From the NCBI GenBank assembly GCA_007844125.1, contig CM017564.1, positions 18,406,290 to 18,470,289 on the forward strand: 64,000 nucleotides of DNA, in the 5' to 3' direction. Under the pieces are notes generated by a model. The model made no database searches. It saw nothing but the letters and a program-made list of their open reading frames with translations, and was not told the origin of the DNA. This document shows positions 18,420 to 27,868 of this stretch, in pieces. Origin of the DNA: Sinonovacula constricta. Taxonomy: Eukaryota > Mollusca > Bivalvia > Cardiida > Solecurtidae. Each line of letters begins with the position of its first letter. Within the stretch, counting starts at the first letter, position 1. Made by a program: the position numbers and the translations under genes.

Positions 18420-19301
18420 ATGATTATGGAAGAACAACCCCCACCAATTCAACAACTTGCAGATGAGATTAGCTCGTTACACACTACATTGTCAAGTCAG
18501 TCAGCAATTAATACGATAACTCCTTTTTTCGGCGAGCCGAAAAGATTTAAGGACTGGATTAAAGAAGTAGAGAAATTTTGTTTGTTAGGTAATTGCGACG
18601 ATTCTCGCAGAAAAAAAAATTTATTTCAAACGTGTAGGGGTACAGTCAGTGACTTTGTACAGAGGTTTTTGACATCAAACCCGGATAGCGGGTATGACAG
18701 ATTAAAGGCCGAATTAAGACTTAGGTTCGGTGACGTAATTGATCCACAACATGCATTAAGACTGTTACGCGAAACGAAACAAAAACCGACAGAAAACGTA
18801 GTTAGTTACGCGGAACGGCTGCTATCATTAGCACATGAAGCAACCGACGGAATGCAGGGGGGGACGAACTCACTTGAGCGAGTTATGATAGGACAATTCA
18901 TTGATGGTCTAGCGTTCGACCATTTAAAATTAAAAGTAATGCGTACAAATCCGGCAACCTTCCAGGAAGCTGTAAATGTAGCACTAGGAGAACAAAATCT
19001 AAGGAAAAGATTTAGTTCCAGTAAGGGTCAAGACTATGGCAGAAATTTAGAAGCCGATATAGGGGGACCGGAACCCATGGACATTGATCACGCCCGACCA
19101 ACGCGTCGTTGTGCTAGGTGCGGTAGGAAAAATCACCAGACGCGCGATTGTAGAACCACAGTACACGAGGTCACGCATAGGCCGACACCGGTCGTATCAA
19201 ATTCCGACAGACAAAGACAAACACATCCGACTAAGTTATGTTGGCAGTGCGGATCTGCAAAACATTTTAGGCGTAACTGCCCGAAGGCACGTTTAAACTA
19301 A
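18420..19301 (+). CDS. gag: Gag polyprotein
   Basis: 293 residues. The N-terminal half resembles the retrotransposon Gag capsid domain (FKDWIKEVEKFC ... SDFVQRFLTS ... YDRLKAELRLRFGD ... SYAERLLSLAHEA). The C-terminus has two CCHC zinc knuckles, CARCGRKNHQTRDC and CWQCGSAKHFRRNC, for RNA binding. Gag forms the virus-like particle. A second near ATG (18426) could also start translation. The TAA at 19299-19301 directly follows a slippery heptamer. Confidence 0.9.
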   Translation: MIMEEQPPPIQQLADEISSLHTTLSSQSAINTITPFFGEPKRFKDWIKEVEKFCLLGNCDDSRRKKNLFQTCRGTVSDFVQRFLTSNPDSGYDRLKAELRLRFGDVIDPQHALRLLRETKQKPTENVVSYAERLLSLAHEATDGMQGGTNSLERVMIGQFIDGLAFDHLKLKVMRTNPATFQEAVNVALGEQNLRKRFSSSKGQDYGRNLEADIGGPEPMDIDHARPTRRCARCGRKNHQTRDCRTTVHEVTHRPTPVVSNSDRQRQTHPTKLCWQCGSAKHFRRNCPKARLN

Positions 19302-19338
19302 CGCCGCCCCCTCACTCAGAGTCAAAAGAGGGGGCGTT
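19292..19338 (+). promoter_or_regulatory. Programmed -1 frameshift signal (slippery site and stem-loop)
   Basis: The heptamer T TTA AAC (19292-19298) lies in the correct gag phase. Slipping back one base enters exactly the pol frame, which is open from 19277. It is followed by a GC-rich stem: 19300-19313 pairs with 19328-19338 with one bulged G and a 14-base loop. If only the CCCCCTC/GAGGGGG part forms, the spacer is 8 bases, the typical distance. U_UUA_AAC is one of the best-known eukaryotic frameshift sites. Confidence 0.85.
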
Positions 19339-19357
19339 CTTTAAAGGAGCCGTTAAG

Positions 19358-22300
19358 ATGAATTTTAACGAAGACCCCACTTCATGCTTGATAAAGATTT
19401 GTCATACACACAAAATTAGAGCTTTAGTTGACACGGGCGCGGGCGTGTCATTGATAAGTAAGCGTATCTTTGATCAGTTAAAACAAAAACCAAGACTTAG
19501 GGAATTACATGTGACCTTACAATCAGTTAGCGGCAGTACTCTAAACGTTTTAGGTATAGCTTTATTTGACTTCACGATAGGAAAAAGTAAACTCAAACAC
19601 GAATTTGTAGTAGTCAAAAATATTAACAGAAACTGTATTTTGGGTAGAGACTTCTTGAGAAAATTTGATGCTCGGATTTATTATGATCTCAAACGCATTC
19701 GCATAAGGCAAGAATATGTACCACTACAAAGTGACATACACATAGCATCACTCGTACGCCCAGGGAAAGACATAGTCATAAAACCATACACCTCAGTCAT
19801 GACAATAGGCCATGTGAAAACACACGACCTTATACCGCCGGGTGAGTATCAATTGAGACAATTAGGAGACATAATCGACGAGCCAGGGCTCACAATCAAC
19901 GACAGTTTAGTTACCATTAAAAACGACCGCAATATACCCATTATGTTGGTCAATGACACGGGAAAAACGATAAAAATAAGAAAGAAAACAATCATCGCGA
20001 AAGTTACTCCCATTAACGATATAAATTTGGTTACCTCCCGTGATAAGTTAAAGGGACAGTTCAAAACAGGACAAAATTTGGAATTTAAATATGACAAGAA
20101 ATACGAACACCTACTTAGACCGTTACTATCTAAATACAGAGACGTTTTTGCTAATGACTTGACGGAAGTGACACAAACAAAAACACTCACTTTCTCAGTG
20201 GACACCGGAGACCACCCTTCGATTAAACAACGTCCCTACCCCACACCCATGAAACATAGACCTATTATTGATAAGGCTATTGACGAGATGCTTCAGGCAA
20301 AAATCATTGAACCCTCTTCTTCACCCTGGAACTTCCCCGTTGTATTAGTAAAGAAACCAGACAATAGTTTTAGATTCTGTGTAGATTTAAGAAAGTTGAA
20401 CAAAATAATTAAGGATGACTCTTGGCCGCTTCCTCGAATTGATGAGATACTACCTCTGTTAGGCAGTTCAAAATTCTTCTCAACACTTGATATGGCGAGT
20501 GGATATCATGCGGTGCCGGTAGCACCAGATAGTAAGGAAAAATTAAGCTTTTCATGCCCCGGAAAAGGTGCTTATAGGTTTAACTCAATGCCGTTTGGAG
20601 TTAAAAGCGCTGGTTCTTGTTACCAGAGATTAATGAGCATTGTGCTAAAAGGTTTAGAACATGCATGTCTAGCGTATCTTGATGACATCATCATCCTAGG
20701 ACGGACCGTAACCGAACACATAGGGAATCTAGAAGCTGTTCTACAGCGACTTAGGGAACACAATATCAAGGCAAAACCAAGTAAATGCAAATTCCTACTT
20801 GAAGAAACGCGTTATCTAGGTTTCATTATCAGTGGAAAAGGTTATCGTCCAGACCCCGAGAAGGTCGCAGCAATTAAGAAAGTACCACCCCCTCAAACAG
20901 TTAAGGAAACCCGTTCGTTTATCGGTATGGCTGGGTTCTACCGACGAATGATCCCAAACTTTTCCGGTATAGCCGAACCCCTCATACAACTCACAAAGAA
21001 ATATGCTAGGTTTAATTGGACGGACGAATGTCAAAAATCGTTCGAGAGTCTGAAAGAGGGACTCACTGCAATTCCAATGCTAGGATACCCCGATCGAAAC
21101 AAAGGTTACAGATTATATACTGATGCGTCTGCCACTTCCATTGGCGCTGTTCTTTGCCAAGAATGTGATTCTGAGGAAAGTATTGTCCCGGGGATACCGA
21201 ATGAACGCCCTATTCATTTTCTATCACACAAATTAAGTCCAACAATGCAGAAAATGTCGGTAATTGAACGTGAGGCATTCGCACTAAAATTTGCCTTAGA
21301 TAAATTTCAGATATATGTACAAGAATCCCATGTCACATGCTTCGTTGATCACCAACCTCTCAGATATTTACTAACAGCAAATCTTACAAACAAAAAGTTG
21401 CAGAGCTATGCTTTGTCCATTTCTGGGTATAATGTTACAATAGAATACATAAGCGGAAAAAAGAATAGAGTAGCTGACATGTTATCTAGATGTAGGCACG
21501 AAGATAACGACGAACCGGTACATGATTATACCGTATTGGGGTACATGGAAGTAGGTAAACATGCCTACGAGGTCAAACCGCCCGAAAACGATGTAGAAAA
21601 TCGTGAGGTTAACGTAGTAAATCTAAATGCAATAAGACCCACCAAGGATGCATACAGCCCCGATAGTACACCAGAAATCACAACCACACCAGAATATTTT
21701 GACGCACAGATAGACATGAAAACAGAACAGATGAACGATGAAAAGTGCATGAATATCATCGCACAATTAAAGAACAATGTTGAGACTAGTAAATTGCAGA
21801 AATATATACTTGTCGATGAATTGTTATACTACTTGAGTGACAGAGACGAAGACCCGATACTACGGTTATACATACCTGACCAGTTAAGCAACCAACTCAT
21901 AACCGAATACCATGACAACCTATCACACGTAGGTTTAGACAAGTGCTTCGATGCAATGAGGCGTAAATACTTCTTTCCAAATATGTATAGACAGATTTAC
22001 AAACATGTAAATCGTTGCATAATCTGTGCTAGCCGTGCCAGGTCAAACGTTAAGATACCTGTACAAGACACTAGGATATCACACTCTAGTGGCATAACAT
22101 GGTCTGTAGATACATCGGGACCATATAGACAGAGTACGTCTGGGAACCGATACCTCATTACGTTTGTAGACGAAAGTACTAAATGGTGCGAGTCTTTTCC
22201 GGTTAGAAATAAAACGGCCGAAATCGTTGCAAACCTGTTCTTGGACGAGATAATCCCAAGATTTTCAATACCATACCAGATACGATCTGATAACGGAACA

Positions 22301-23236
22301 GAATATTGTAATGCCATTATAAGTCACATTTGTAAGGAACTCAATATTGCCCATATCACCACGAGCCCATATAACCCACGGGCGAATGGACAAGTTGAAC
22401 GTATAAATCGTACGCTGAACAACATGATATCTAAGTACGTAAATGATGGGGATGTAAATTGGGATTTACAAATTAACGCATGTCTAACCGCAATACGTTG
22501 CACACCTTCTGAGTCGACAGGGTATAGTCCGTTCTATTTAATGTACGGTCGTGACCCCGTATTATCGCTGGATACATTACTTACCCCGCGACGAAAATAT
22601 ATGGGAGAAGATCTTTCTAAGATATACATAGAGAACTTACACAGGGCCATGACTCATGCTCAACGTAACATGCGAAAGGCGCGAAACACACGGAATCGAT
22701 ATGCAAATCAAGATACCCGTGAACCAAAATTAGAGATAGGACAAGCCGTTATGCTTAAAAATAACGCACGTACAGACAAATTAGACACACACTATAGAGC
22801 AAATTTCAGAATAATAGAACAATTGTCACCGGTCACGTTCAAGATAAAAAATGTAGTTGACGGCAGCACACAAACTGTACACGCCCGAAATCTTAAAGCG
22901 ATCGACATAGACAACTGGGAAATCCCCAAAGACAGGCTTCCATCTGATAATCGAAGAAGGAAGGCCACCTACGTAGTACCACCCGAGGACGACGCTACGA
23001 CGGATAGCGATGACGACGGGATGACACAAATACGTCACCGCCGTATAAATGAACGAAGTGACTCTTCTGATAGTGAAGAAAACATCCCGCTGGCAGAATT
23101 GAAACGAAAATACCGACGCCAACGAGACCGACTGAATACCACGACGAACAACGGTATAGCAGATATGGACATTGGGCAGATATCTTACATCCCAATAAAC
23201 AGGGGAGCCCTTCCATACCTGGAGACAGCCATGTAG
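19358..23236 (+). CDS. pol: Pol polyprotein (protease, RT, RNase H, integrase)
   Basis: An open frame of 1292 codons from the first ATG; the frame is actually open from 19277 and is probably read as Gag-Pol. The domains in order are: aspartic protease (LVDTGAGVSLI, residues 24-34), reverse transcriptase (SSPWNFPVVLVKK, MPFGVKSAG, AYLDDIII), RNase H (LYTDASATSIGAVL, CFVDHQPLRYL) and integrase. The integrase has an HHCC finger (HVGLDKCFDAMRRKYF ... CIICASR), catalytic Asp in SVDTSGPY, Asp in IRSDNGTEY and Glu in NGQVERINRTL. An acidic tail with DSDDDG follows. All catalytic residues are present with no stop, so this copy may encode active enzymes. Confidence 0.95.
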   Translation: MNFNEDPTSCLIKICHTHKIRALVDTGAGVSLISKRIFDQLKQKPRLRELHVTLQSVSGSTLNVLGIALFDFTIGKSKLKHEFVVVKNINRNCILGRDFLRKFDARIYYDLKRIRIRQEYVPLQSDIHIASLVRPGKDIVIKPYTSVMTIGHVKTHDLIPPGEYQLRQLGDIIDEPGLTINDSLVTIKNDRNIPIMLVNDTGKTIKIRKKTIIAKVTPINDINLVTSRDKLKGQFKTGQNLEFKYDKKYEHLLRPLLSKYRDVFANDLTEVTQTKTLTFSVDTGDHPSIKQRPYPTPMKHRPIIDKAIDEMLQAKIIEPSSSPWNFPVVLVKKPDNSFRFCVDLRKLNKIIKDDSWPLPRIDEILPLLGSSKFFSTLDMASGYHAVPVAPDSKEKLSFSCPGKGAYRFNSMPFGVKSAGSCYQRLMSIVLKGLEHACLAYLDDIIILGRTVTEHIGNLEAVLQRLREHNIKAKPSKCKFLLEETRYLGFIISGKGYRPDPEKVAAIKKVPPPQTVKETRSFIGMAGFYRRMIPNFSGIAEPLIQLTKKYARFNWTDECQKSFESLKEGLTAIPMLGYPDRNKGYRLYTDASATSIGAVLCQECDSEESIVPGIPNERPIHFLSHKLSPTMQKMSVIEREAFALKFALDKFQIYVQESHVTCFVDHQPLRYLLTANLTNKKLQSYALSISGYNVTIEYISGKKNRVADMLSRCRHEDNDEPVHDYTVLGYMEVGKHAYEVKPPENDVENREVNVVNLNAIRPTKDAYSPDSTPEITTTPEYFDAQIDMKTEQMNDEKCMNIIAQLKNNVETSKLQKYILVDELLYYLSDRDEDPILRLYIPDQLSNQLITEYHDNLSHVGLDKCFDAMRRKYFFPNMYRQIYKHVNRCIICASRARSNVKIPVQDTRISHSSGITWSVDTSGPYRQSTSGNRYLITFVDESTKWCESFPVRNKTAEIVANLFLDEIIPRFSIPYQIRSDNGTEYCNAIISHICKELNIAHITTSPYNPRANGQVERINRTLNNMISKYVNDGDVNWDLQINACLTAIRCTPSESTGYSPFYLMYGRDPVLSLDTLLTPRRKYMGEDLSKIYIENLHRAMTHAQRNMRKARNTRNRYANQDTREPKLEIGQAVMLKNNARTDKLDTHYRANFRIIEQLSPVTFKIKNVVDGSTQTVHARNLKAIDIDNWEIPKDRLPSDNRRRKATYVVPPEDDATTDSDDDGMTQIRHRRINERSDSSDSEENIPLAELKRKYRRQRDRLNTTTNNGIADMDIGQISYIPINRGALPYLETAM

Positions 23237-23267
23237 TGATTGTATGTTGTATTATCTCCATTTCCAG

Positions 23268-23474
23268 ATGCCAGAAACACTCGAGTTTGGAGAGCTGGTA
23301 TTTACTATTAACCATACCATAGAGTGCTCATGCGGAGCTTGCACCCGGGTAGGAGCAATAGCAGTGACAGGGTCCCCTGAGGAGGTGAGACGAATGATAG
23401 CATACATCGTCGCCTTGAATGTGACGGGCCTAGGATACCACGAACCCCAGAGACGACGGAGAAATCCGCAGTAA
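23268..23474 (+). CDS. Small accessory frame between pol and env
   Basis: 68 residues from ATG 23268, 31 bases after the pol stop. It has a compact Cys motif (ECSCGACT) and ends with an Arg-rich run (QRRRRNPQ). Most gypsy elements have no gene here. No family recognised; it could be an accessory protein or a chance frame. The decayed relative at 27.9-29.7 kb does not reach this far. Confidence 0.4.
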   Translation: MPETLEFGELVFTINHTIECSCGACTRVGAIAVTGSPEEVRRMIAYIVALNVTGLGYHEPQRRRRNPQ

Positions 23475-23596
23475 ATTTCGAATAAAACAATTATATTATA
23501 CTTTCCGACTTAGGTGTTGTGTATAGGAGACCATTTAAAAGTAAAAAGAAGATTTCGACTAATTATGATATACCCTCTACAGGTCGAAACTTAAAC

Positions 23597-24838
23597 ATGA
23601 CGACGAACCAACAGACCGACTGGTTGATGGACATCCTCCGACTGACGACGATGCTGTTGATTATCAATCAAACTAGTGGACTGACCGTACGGGAAAATGT
23701 GGTATTTCTACCAATCAACGACGTTTCTTTCACCCAGACGACATGGACGATAAGTTTCATATTAGACCTTGGTCCTTACGACACATTCTTTTCAGAATTA
23801 CGCTTAAAACTAACGATTGGTGAAAATAATATGCGAGATTGTCTTAACAAGTATTTAGCCACTAAGGACTACAAATACATCACCCTATACGCTCGTTCGA
23901 TACAAGGACTGAATTTAGAGTTTGAGCATTTACATAACAATTATTTAGCTCTACAGAACAGAATATCATCGAATAAGTTCATTAGGCAGAAAAGGGCATG
24001 GTTAGGATTCGGGGGGGACATATTAAGGACTGTTTTCGGGACAGCCAAACAGTCAGACATAGACAGAATACAACGAGTATTGACCACTTTACATCAAAGA
24101 CAGTTGCGATTGATGCACGCTAGTGACGAAGCTATAACTATTCTAAATTTGACCAGGGCTACGATAAACGACAACAGAAATACGATTAACGAAGTGATAG
24201 ACACGCTAACACGTTTAGAGGTCAGGGTAAGCAATATAGAAAACGACCTCGAAACCAAAATGACGGAAACAAATAATTTTATACAAACATACTTTCACCT
24301 CGATATGATGATACAGGAAGTTCGCGACCTCATCGCTCGAGCCACTATCTTATACGAACATTTAGATAATCAATTAGCCGCATTAACCTTGGGGCATCTA
24401 TCATCGGCGTTAATACCTCCACACGAACTGAAAAATATACTACTTAACATACAGGATAAACTACCACCGTTAGTCACCTTACCATTCGACACATCGAAGG
24501 ATTTATTAGAATATTATAAACATTTACCATTAGCCGGGACCGTGGAAAATAACCGAATTATTATGCTGGTTAAAATACCTTTAAATGAGCGCTATGAATC
24601 ATATACTATTTACCGAACATTCAATATTCCCATTATTCACCAAAATACCTCAACCAATCCTCAAGTATCCACCACTACGGCCGCGAAATATAATTTAGAA
24701 ACAGATGGGTTAGCGATTAACAAGGGAAATACCAAATATATATTACTCAACGATGAAGAAATCGAGTACTGCTCGCAGACGTCATTTTGTCACATACCAA
24801 AACCAATGTACTCGGTAGAATTAAACGATCATGCATAG
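23597..24838 (+). CDS. env: Envelope-like protein (F-protein type), apparently without membrane anchor
   Basis: 413 residues from ATG 23597. It starts with a signal-like hydrophobic segment (WLMDILRLTTMLLIINQTSG). A furin-type site RQKR is followed by a Gly-rich fusion-peptide-like stretch (AWLGFGGDILRTVFGTA), then long helical heptad-type sequence: the architecture of baculovirus-F-like and errantivirus envelope proteins. The protein stops 11 bases before the 3' LTR, after only two of the expected Cys, with no transmembrane helix or tail. The C-terminal part therefore seems missing. A possible splice acceptor (GACTTAG) lies at about 23513. Confidence 0.75.
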   Translation: MTTNQQTDWLMDILRLTTMLLIINQTSGLTVRENVVFLPINDVSFTQTTWTISFILDLGPYDTFFSELRLKLTIGENNMRDCLNKYLATKDYKYITLYARSIQGLNLEFEHLHNNYLALQNRISSNKFIRQKRAWLGFGGDILRTVFGTAKQSDIDRIQRVLTTLHQRQLRLMHASDEAITILNLTRATINDNRNTINEVIDTLTRLEVRVSNIENDLETKMTETNNFIQTYFHLDMMIQEVRDLIARATILYEHLDNQLAALTLGHLSSALIPPHELKNILLNIQDKLPPLVTLPFDTSKDLLEYYKHLPLAGTVENNRIIMLVKIPLNERYESYTIYRTFNIPIIHQNTSTNPQVSTTTAAKYNLETDGLAINKGNTKYILLNDEEIEYCSQTSFCHIPKPMYSVELNDHA

Positions 24839-24848
24839 TACATTCGTA

Positions 24849-25893
24849 TGTAACACTACGGCCTACTACCACATGACTAAAGGCGAGACTAAAGGCGAGA
24901 CAAAGGTTATAACCGTATACAACTGTTTATTTGTAACAATAAAGGCGAGATACTATTTGTACTAAGTATTCTAGATGTGGATGACTGGACAGTTTGACGG
25001 GTGAAACCTTAATAAATAAGTCACAAATCACAGAAAATCAAAAGAGCAGTTTTAACGACTAGAACTAAATGACGAAATAAGATGGAGAAAAATTTAACGA
25101 CTAAATCATAAAATCATAGTTTGCACACGACCCGAAAACCTACCCTCTAGTATAAATTAGAAGTCAAAATCATCATCTAGGCCTTTCCCATCTACTCTCG
25201 ATTCAATCAGGTCAGGAATCAGAGCACTATTCTGTGTAGGGAACAAGACTTGTTGGATTTATTTAAATCAAAGATAAGTTGTTTGTCAGAATTTTGTCAG
25301 AAGTACTCAATGATATATTGTAAATGATAAGAGATATTGTTTAGTTATGTTTGTCGAATTCACTGATCTGAATATTTGATTGAAACAAAGAATTGTAAAA
25401 CATTAGATTTAAGAGCTTGTGGATATGAACTGGTGTTAAGAAATTGTATTAAGAATTTCATGATCTATTAGTGACTCAAATTGTTATTGTTAACTTAGAT
25501 GTTGATATTAATTTTAGATTCATATTATATATTTAAATATGCTATTTCTGTATTGTTTGTCAACATTATTTTCACGACATTATTAATAATAACCTCATAT
25601 TTTAAACGTATTCGATCTTGTTTGTTTATTTCTGTCCGCATCATAAAAAAAGATTGTTATAGCTAATTAATCACTAAAGTTATGAACCTGTAAGTAGATA
25701 ACAAAGTCGCAGAAGAAACACAACGCATGTAATTAAAGATATAAGATAAAATTATAACCACTATACGATGATGAGCAAACGATGCTGATGTAGCCGATGG
25801 TAATTAAACCGAATGACATAACCATTTAACATAATTAACTAACTATAATTAAATTAAACTAAAGACTATTAAGTCAAAAGCCGTCGGGCTACA
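24849..25893 (+). repeat. 3' LTR of gypsy element
   Basis: Matches the 5' LTR; a 5-base deletion near 25867 accounts for the length difference. The bases just upstream (CATAGTACATTCGTA) contain no purine tract, which is unusual at this position. Confidence 0.95.
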
Positions 25894-26032
25894 ACGCCCC
25901 GCCGGAAAACTTCAGCCACGCTCTGCTCAACAGTTTCGGGAATTAAATACGAACGGACACCAGTACACACTGGACTACCTTCAGGACACTGAGAACGATG
26001 ATCCCGCAGATCTTACATACCGCGTTATTTGA

Positions 26033-26568
26033 GTCATGTGACTAGGGTTATAGCATAAACCCCACCAGCCAACCAACAAGATACTTACTGCGCAACACTT
26101 ATCCCACTGTTATTTCAGTGTTTTATTCGAAAATTAAATGTGGTATCTGATAGTTTGGACCAAAATGTTTGTTCTTAAACAGACAATTTAGTTTTTGTTA
26201 CTTGGTAAGGTCTGGAAATATGAATTTAATTGAAGCCTTTCATCCGTGGAAAGAATGAGACATAATATTAGGTTTCCAGTATTAAGTGGGAGGATCCCAG
26301 AAGGGATAAGCTTGTAAGTATAAATAACATGTATGTAAATGTATTCGTAAATATTACGCAGTCAATTCGTAAAAAACAAAGACAAAACAACAACAACAGA
26401 CAAAACAACAAAGAAAACAAAACAACGTCGTATTGAATATAAAAACAACGTTTTGAATGAATATATTTACATCCCAAAATATTAAGTTTTTTTTTTATTT
26501 TTGTTTGTTGTTTTTTATTAAAATTACTGCTGATTTCGTAATTATTATTGTTGTTGTCGCTATTTCAG
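26033..26568. other. Host intronic/flanking DNA with partly duplicated intron
   Basis: AT-rich sequence after the BEN-like stop codon. From about 26290 it resembles 26940-27178 (GTAAATATTACGCAGTCA and CAAAACAAC-rich tracts), i.e. an intron-plus-exon tandem duplication. No gene except the exon at its end. Confidence 0.5.
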
Positions 26569-26625
26569 GCGAAGCTGAGACGCCAATTGACGCGTATGCG
26601 TAAACGGTTGGCTGAGGCTATTTGA
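26569..26625 (+). CDS. Candidate alternative exon A, ends at TGA
   Basis: After TATTTCAG, 18 codons (AKLRRQLTRMRKRLAEAI) run to TGA. It is amphipathic and basic, like a short coiled-coil segment, and homologous to exon B at 27179. No connected upstream donor was identified. Confidence 0.4.
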   Translation, partial: AKLRRQLTRMRKRLAEAI

Positions 26626-27178
26626 ACATGCACAATAATGTACTCAGAAAATAATTTTCTTTATATTTAATCAGTTCCGTAAATTTATTAACTAAAGTGA
26701 TAGTGTATCGTTTTTTCTCGGTTTATTTCTTAGATTAAATACACGAATTGTTATTTTCATCATTATTAGTTTTTTAACGTCTTGAACGTATTTCCTTTAT
26801 TGTTCGATCTTTCTCCTCATTTCTTTTACCGTTTATACGCTTTTATAAGTGTTAACATGTGTGTAGAAATAAGAATTCAAATCGATTTTTTTATTTTATT
26901 TATTTATTTTTTAACTGTCAAGTATTGATTGGGAGAGTCCAACAAGGGATAAAATAGTAAGTATGAATAAATATGAATGTATTCGTAAATATTACGCAGT
27001 CATTTCGTAAAAAAACAACCACAACAAACAAAGAAAGACAAAACAAACAAAAACAACGTCGTATTGAAAATAATAATAATAAAAACGTTTTAACTGTATA
27101 TATTAAGATCCAAAAATATTAAGTTTGTTATTAAAATTACTGCTGGTTTCATAATTATTATTGTTGTCGCTATTTCAG

Positions 27179-27233
27179 GCGAAGCTGCGTAGTGGGTTGA
27201 CGAGGATACAAAGGCAGGTTGCAGAAATGCAGA
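27179..27233 (+). CDS. Candidate alternative exon B
   Basis: After an identical TATTTCAG, 18 codons (AKLRSGLTRIQRQVAEMQ) plus one base reach a possible donor A|GTATCC. The phase matches the following exon at 27373. It seems to be the tandem duplicate of exon A, giving either a terminating or a continuing isoform. Confidence 0.4.
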
Positions 27234-27263
27234 GTATCCTCATCTCATATTTTCATTCTAATA

Positions 27264-27269
27264 TCTATC

Positions 27270-27297
<28 letters not shown>
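27264..27297. repeat. TATC/TA microsatellite
   Basis: A short TCTA run passes into a perfect TA run inside the intron between exon B and the last exon. Confidence 0.8.
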
Positions 27298-27300
<3 letters not shown>

Positions 27301-27372
27301 GTACATATTATCTATACCGTCGATTATTTGGAAATGAAAGAAAGTTGAATATGTTTTTTTCTACTTTTTTAG

Positions 27373-27662
27373 CCGAGAAGGAAGTTGTGTACGCCGGTGG
27401 AGGCGTCGATTCCCAAAAGAAATGCTCAAGAAAGAGCAGTCCCTCAAATGTAAATCTACGGGCTCGCCTTGTGGAGCGACATTTTGTTGGTCAATTCGAT
27501 GACGTCAAACATTGTCCTGTGTTGTCTGCAGCAGTCGAAATACAAAAGGATATAAAAGAAAGCAAACAAGATATTATTGTATTCAGTGCCTTTCCGTGCC
27601 ACATGATTTATCATACTCAGAGGGACTTTAAGGAAGCTGCGGGCAACATTGTACACAATTAG
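27373..27662 (+). CDS. Candidate last exon, unknown protein
   Basis: Preceded by a T-rich tract and TAG, it stays open for about 95 codons to TAG (EKEVVYAGGGVDSQKKC ... VNLRARLVERHFVG ... CPVLSAAVEIQKDI ... EAAGNIVHN). Its entry phase agrees with exon B. The family is not recognised. Whether it belongs to the BEN-like gene upstream is unknown. Confidence 0.4.
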
Positions 27663-27868
27663 TAAAATTTAGTAATCAAGTGCAAAATTATACCTCTTCT
27701 AAATAGTACATATTATTGACAGTGTGACTTTAATATTTATGTTTAAGCTACAAACTGTCAGAAAACAATGCAAATATTGTTGACTATGTTTTGGTGCTTT
27801 TCTTTTTAATTTGTATCAAGCCAGCATTTGCAAAAAATTCCAGTTTGTATGATTTTTTAAATTAAATT

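Larger units (their letters stand above)
17166..25893 (+). mobile_element. Complete Ty3/gypsy retrotransposon with env-like gene
   Basis: Flanked by direct LTRs (1050 and 1045 bp, TG...CA) and a 4-base target duplication ACGC (17162-17165 and 25894-25897). By eye the LTRs differ by about five substitutions and one 5-base indel, so the insertion is recent. The order is leader, gag, -1 frameshift signal, pol (protease-RT-RNase H-integrase), a small accessory frame and a fusion-protein-like env. That is the layout of errantivirus-like elements. Gag and pol are uninterrupted. The element lies inside the BEN-like exon of host gene copy 2. Confidence 0.95.
15395..26032 (+). pseudogene. Host gene copy 2 with BEN-like last exon, split by a gypsy insertion
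   Basis: Exon 1 is 15395-15712 (signal peptide LVFLLCFIAVVGAF plus Cys-bearing ectodomain) and exon 2 is 15974-16115 (Thr/Ser-rich, phase-1 end). Exon 3 starts at 16840 and reads in frame through KTPLITSLIIVSITA, a His run, then a BEN-domain-like sequence (LARTLFLESKGSG, FACKLIEAIFQELFG, KLELDLNRKETIRRTM, VRINERLRR). At 17165 a complete LTR retrotransposon intervenes. After its 4-base target duplication the same frame resumes at 25898 and continues 44 codons to TGA 26030-26032. So the insertion lies inside coding sequence and probably inactivates this copy. BEN domains usually act in DNA binding and repression; a BEN domain behind a signal peptide is odd, so the exon 2 to exon 3 splice may be only one isoform. 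Confidence 0.55.
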
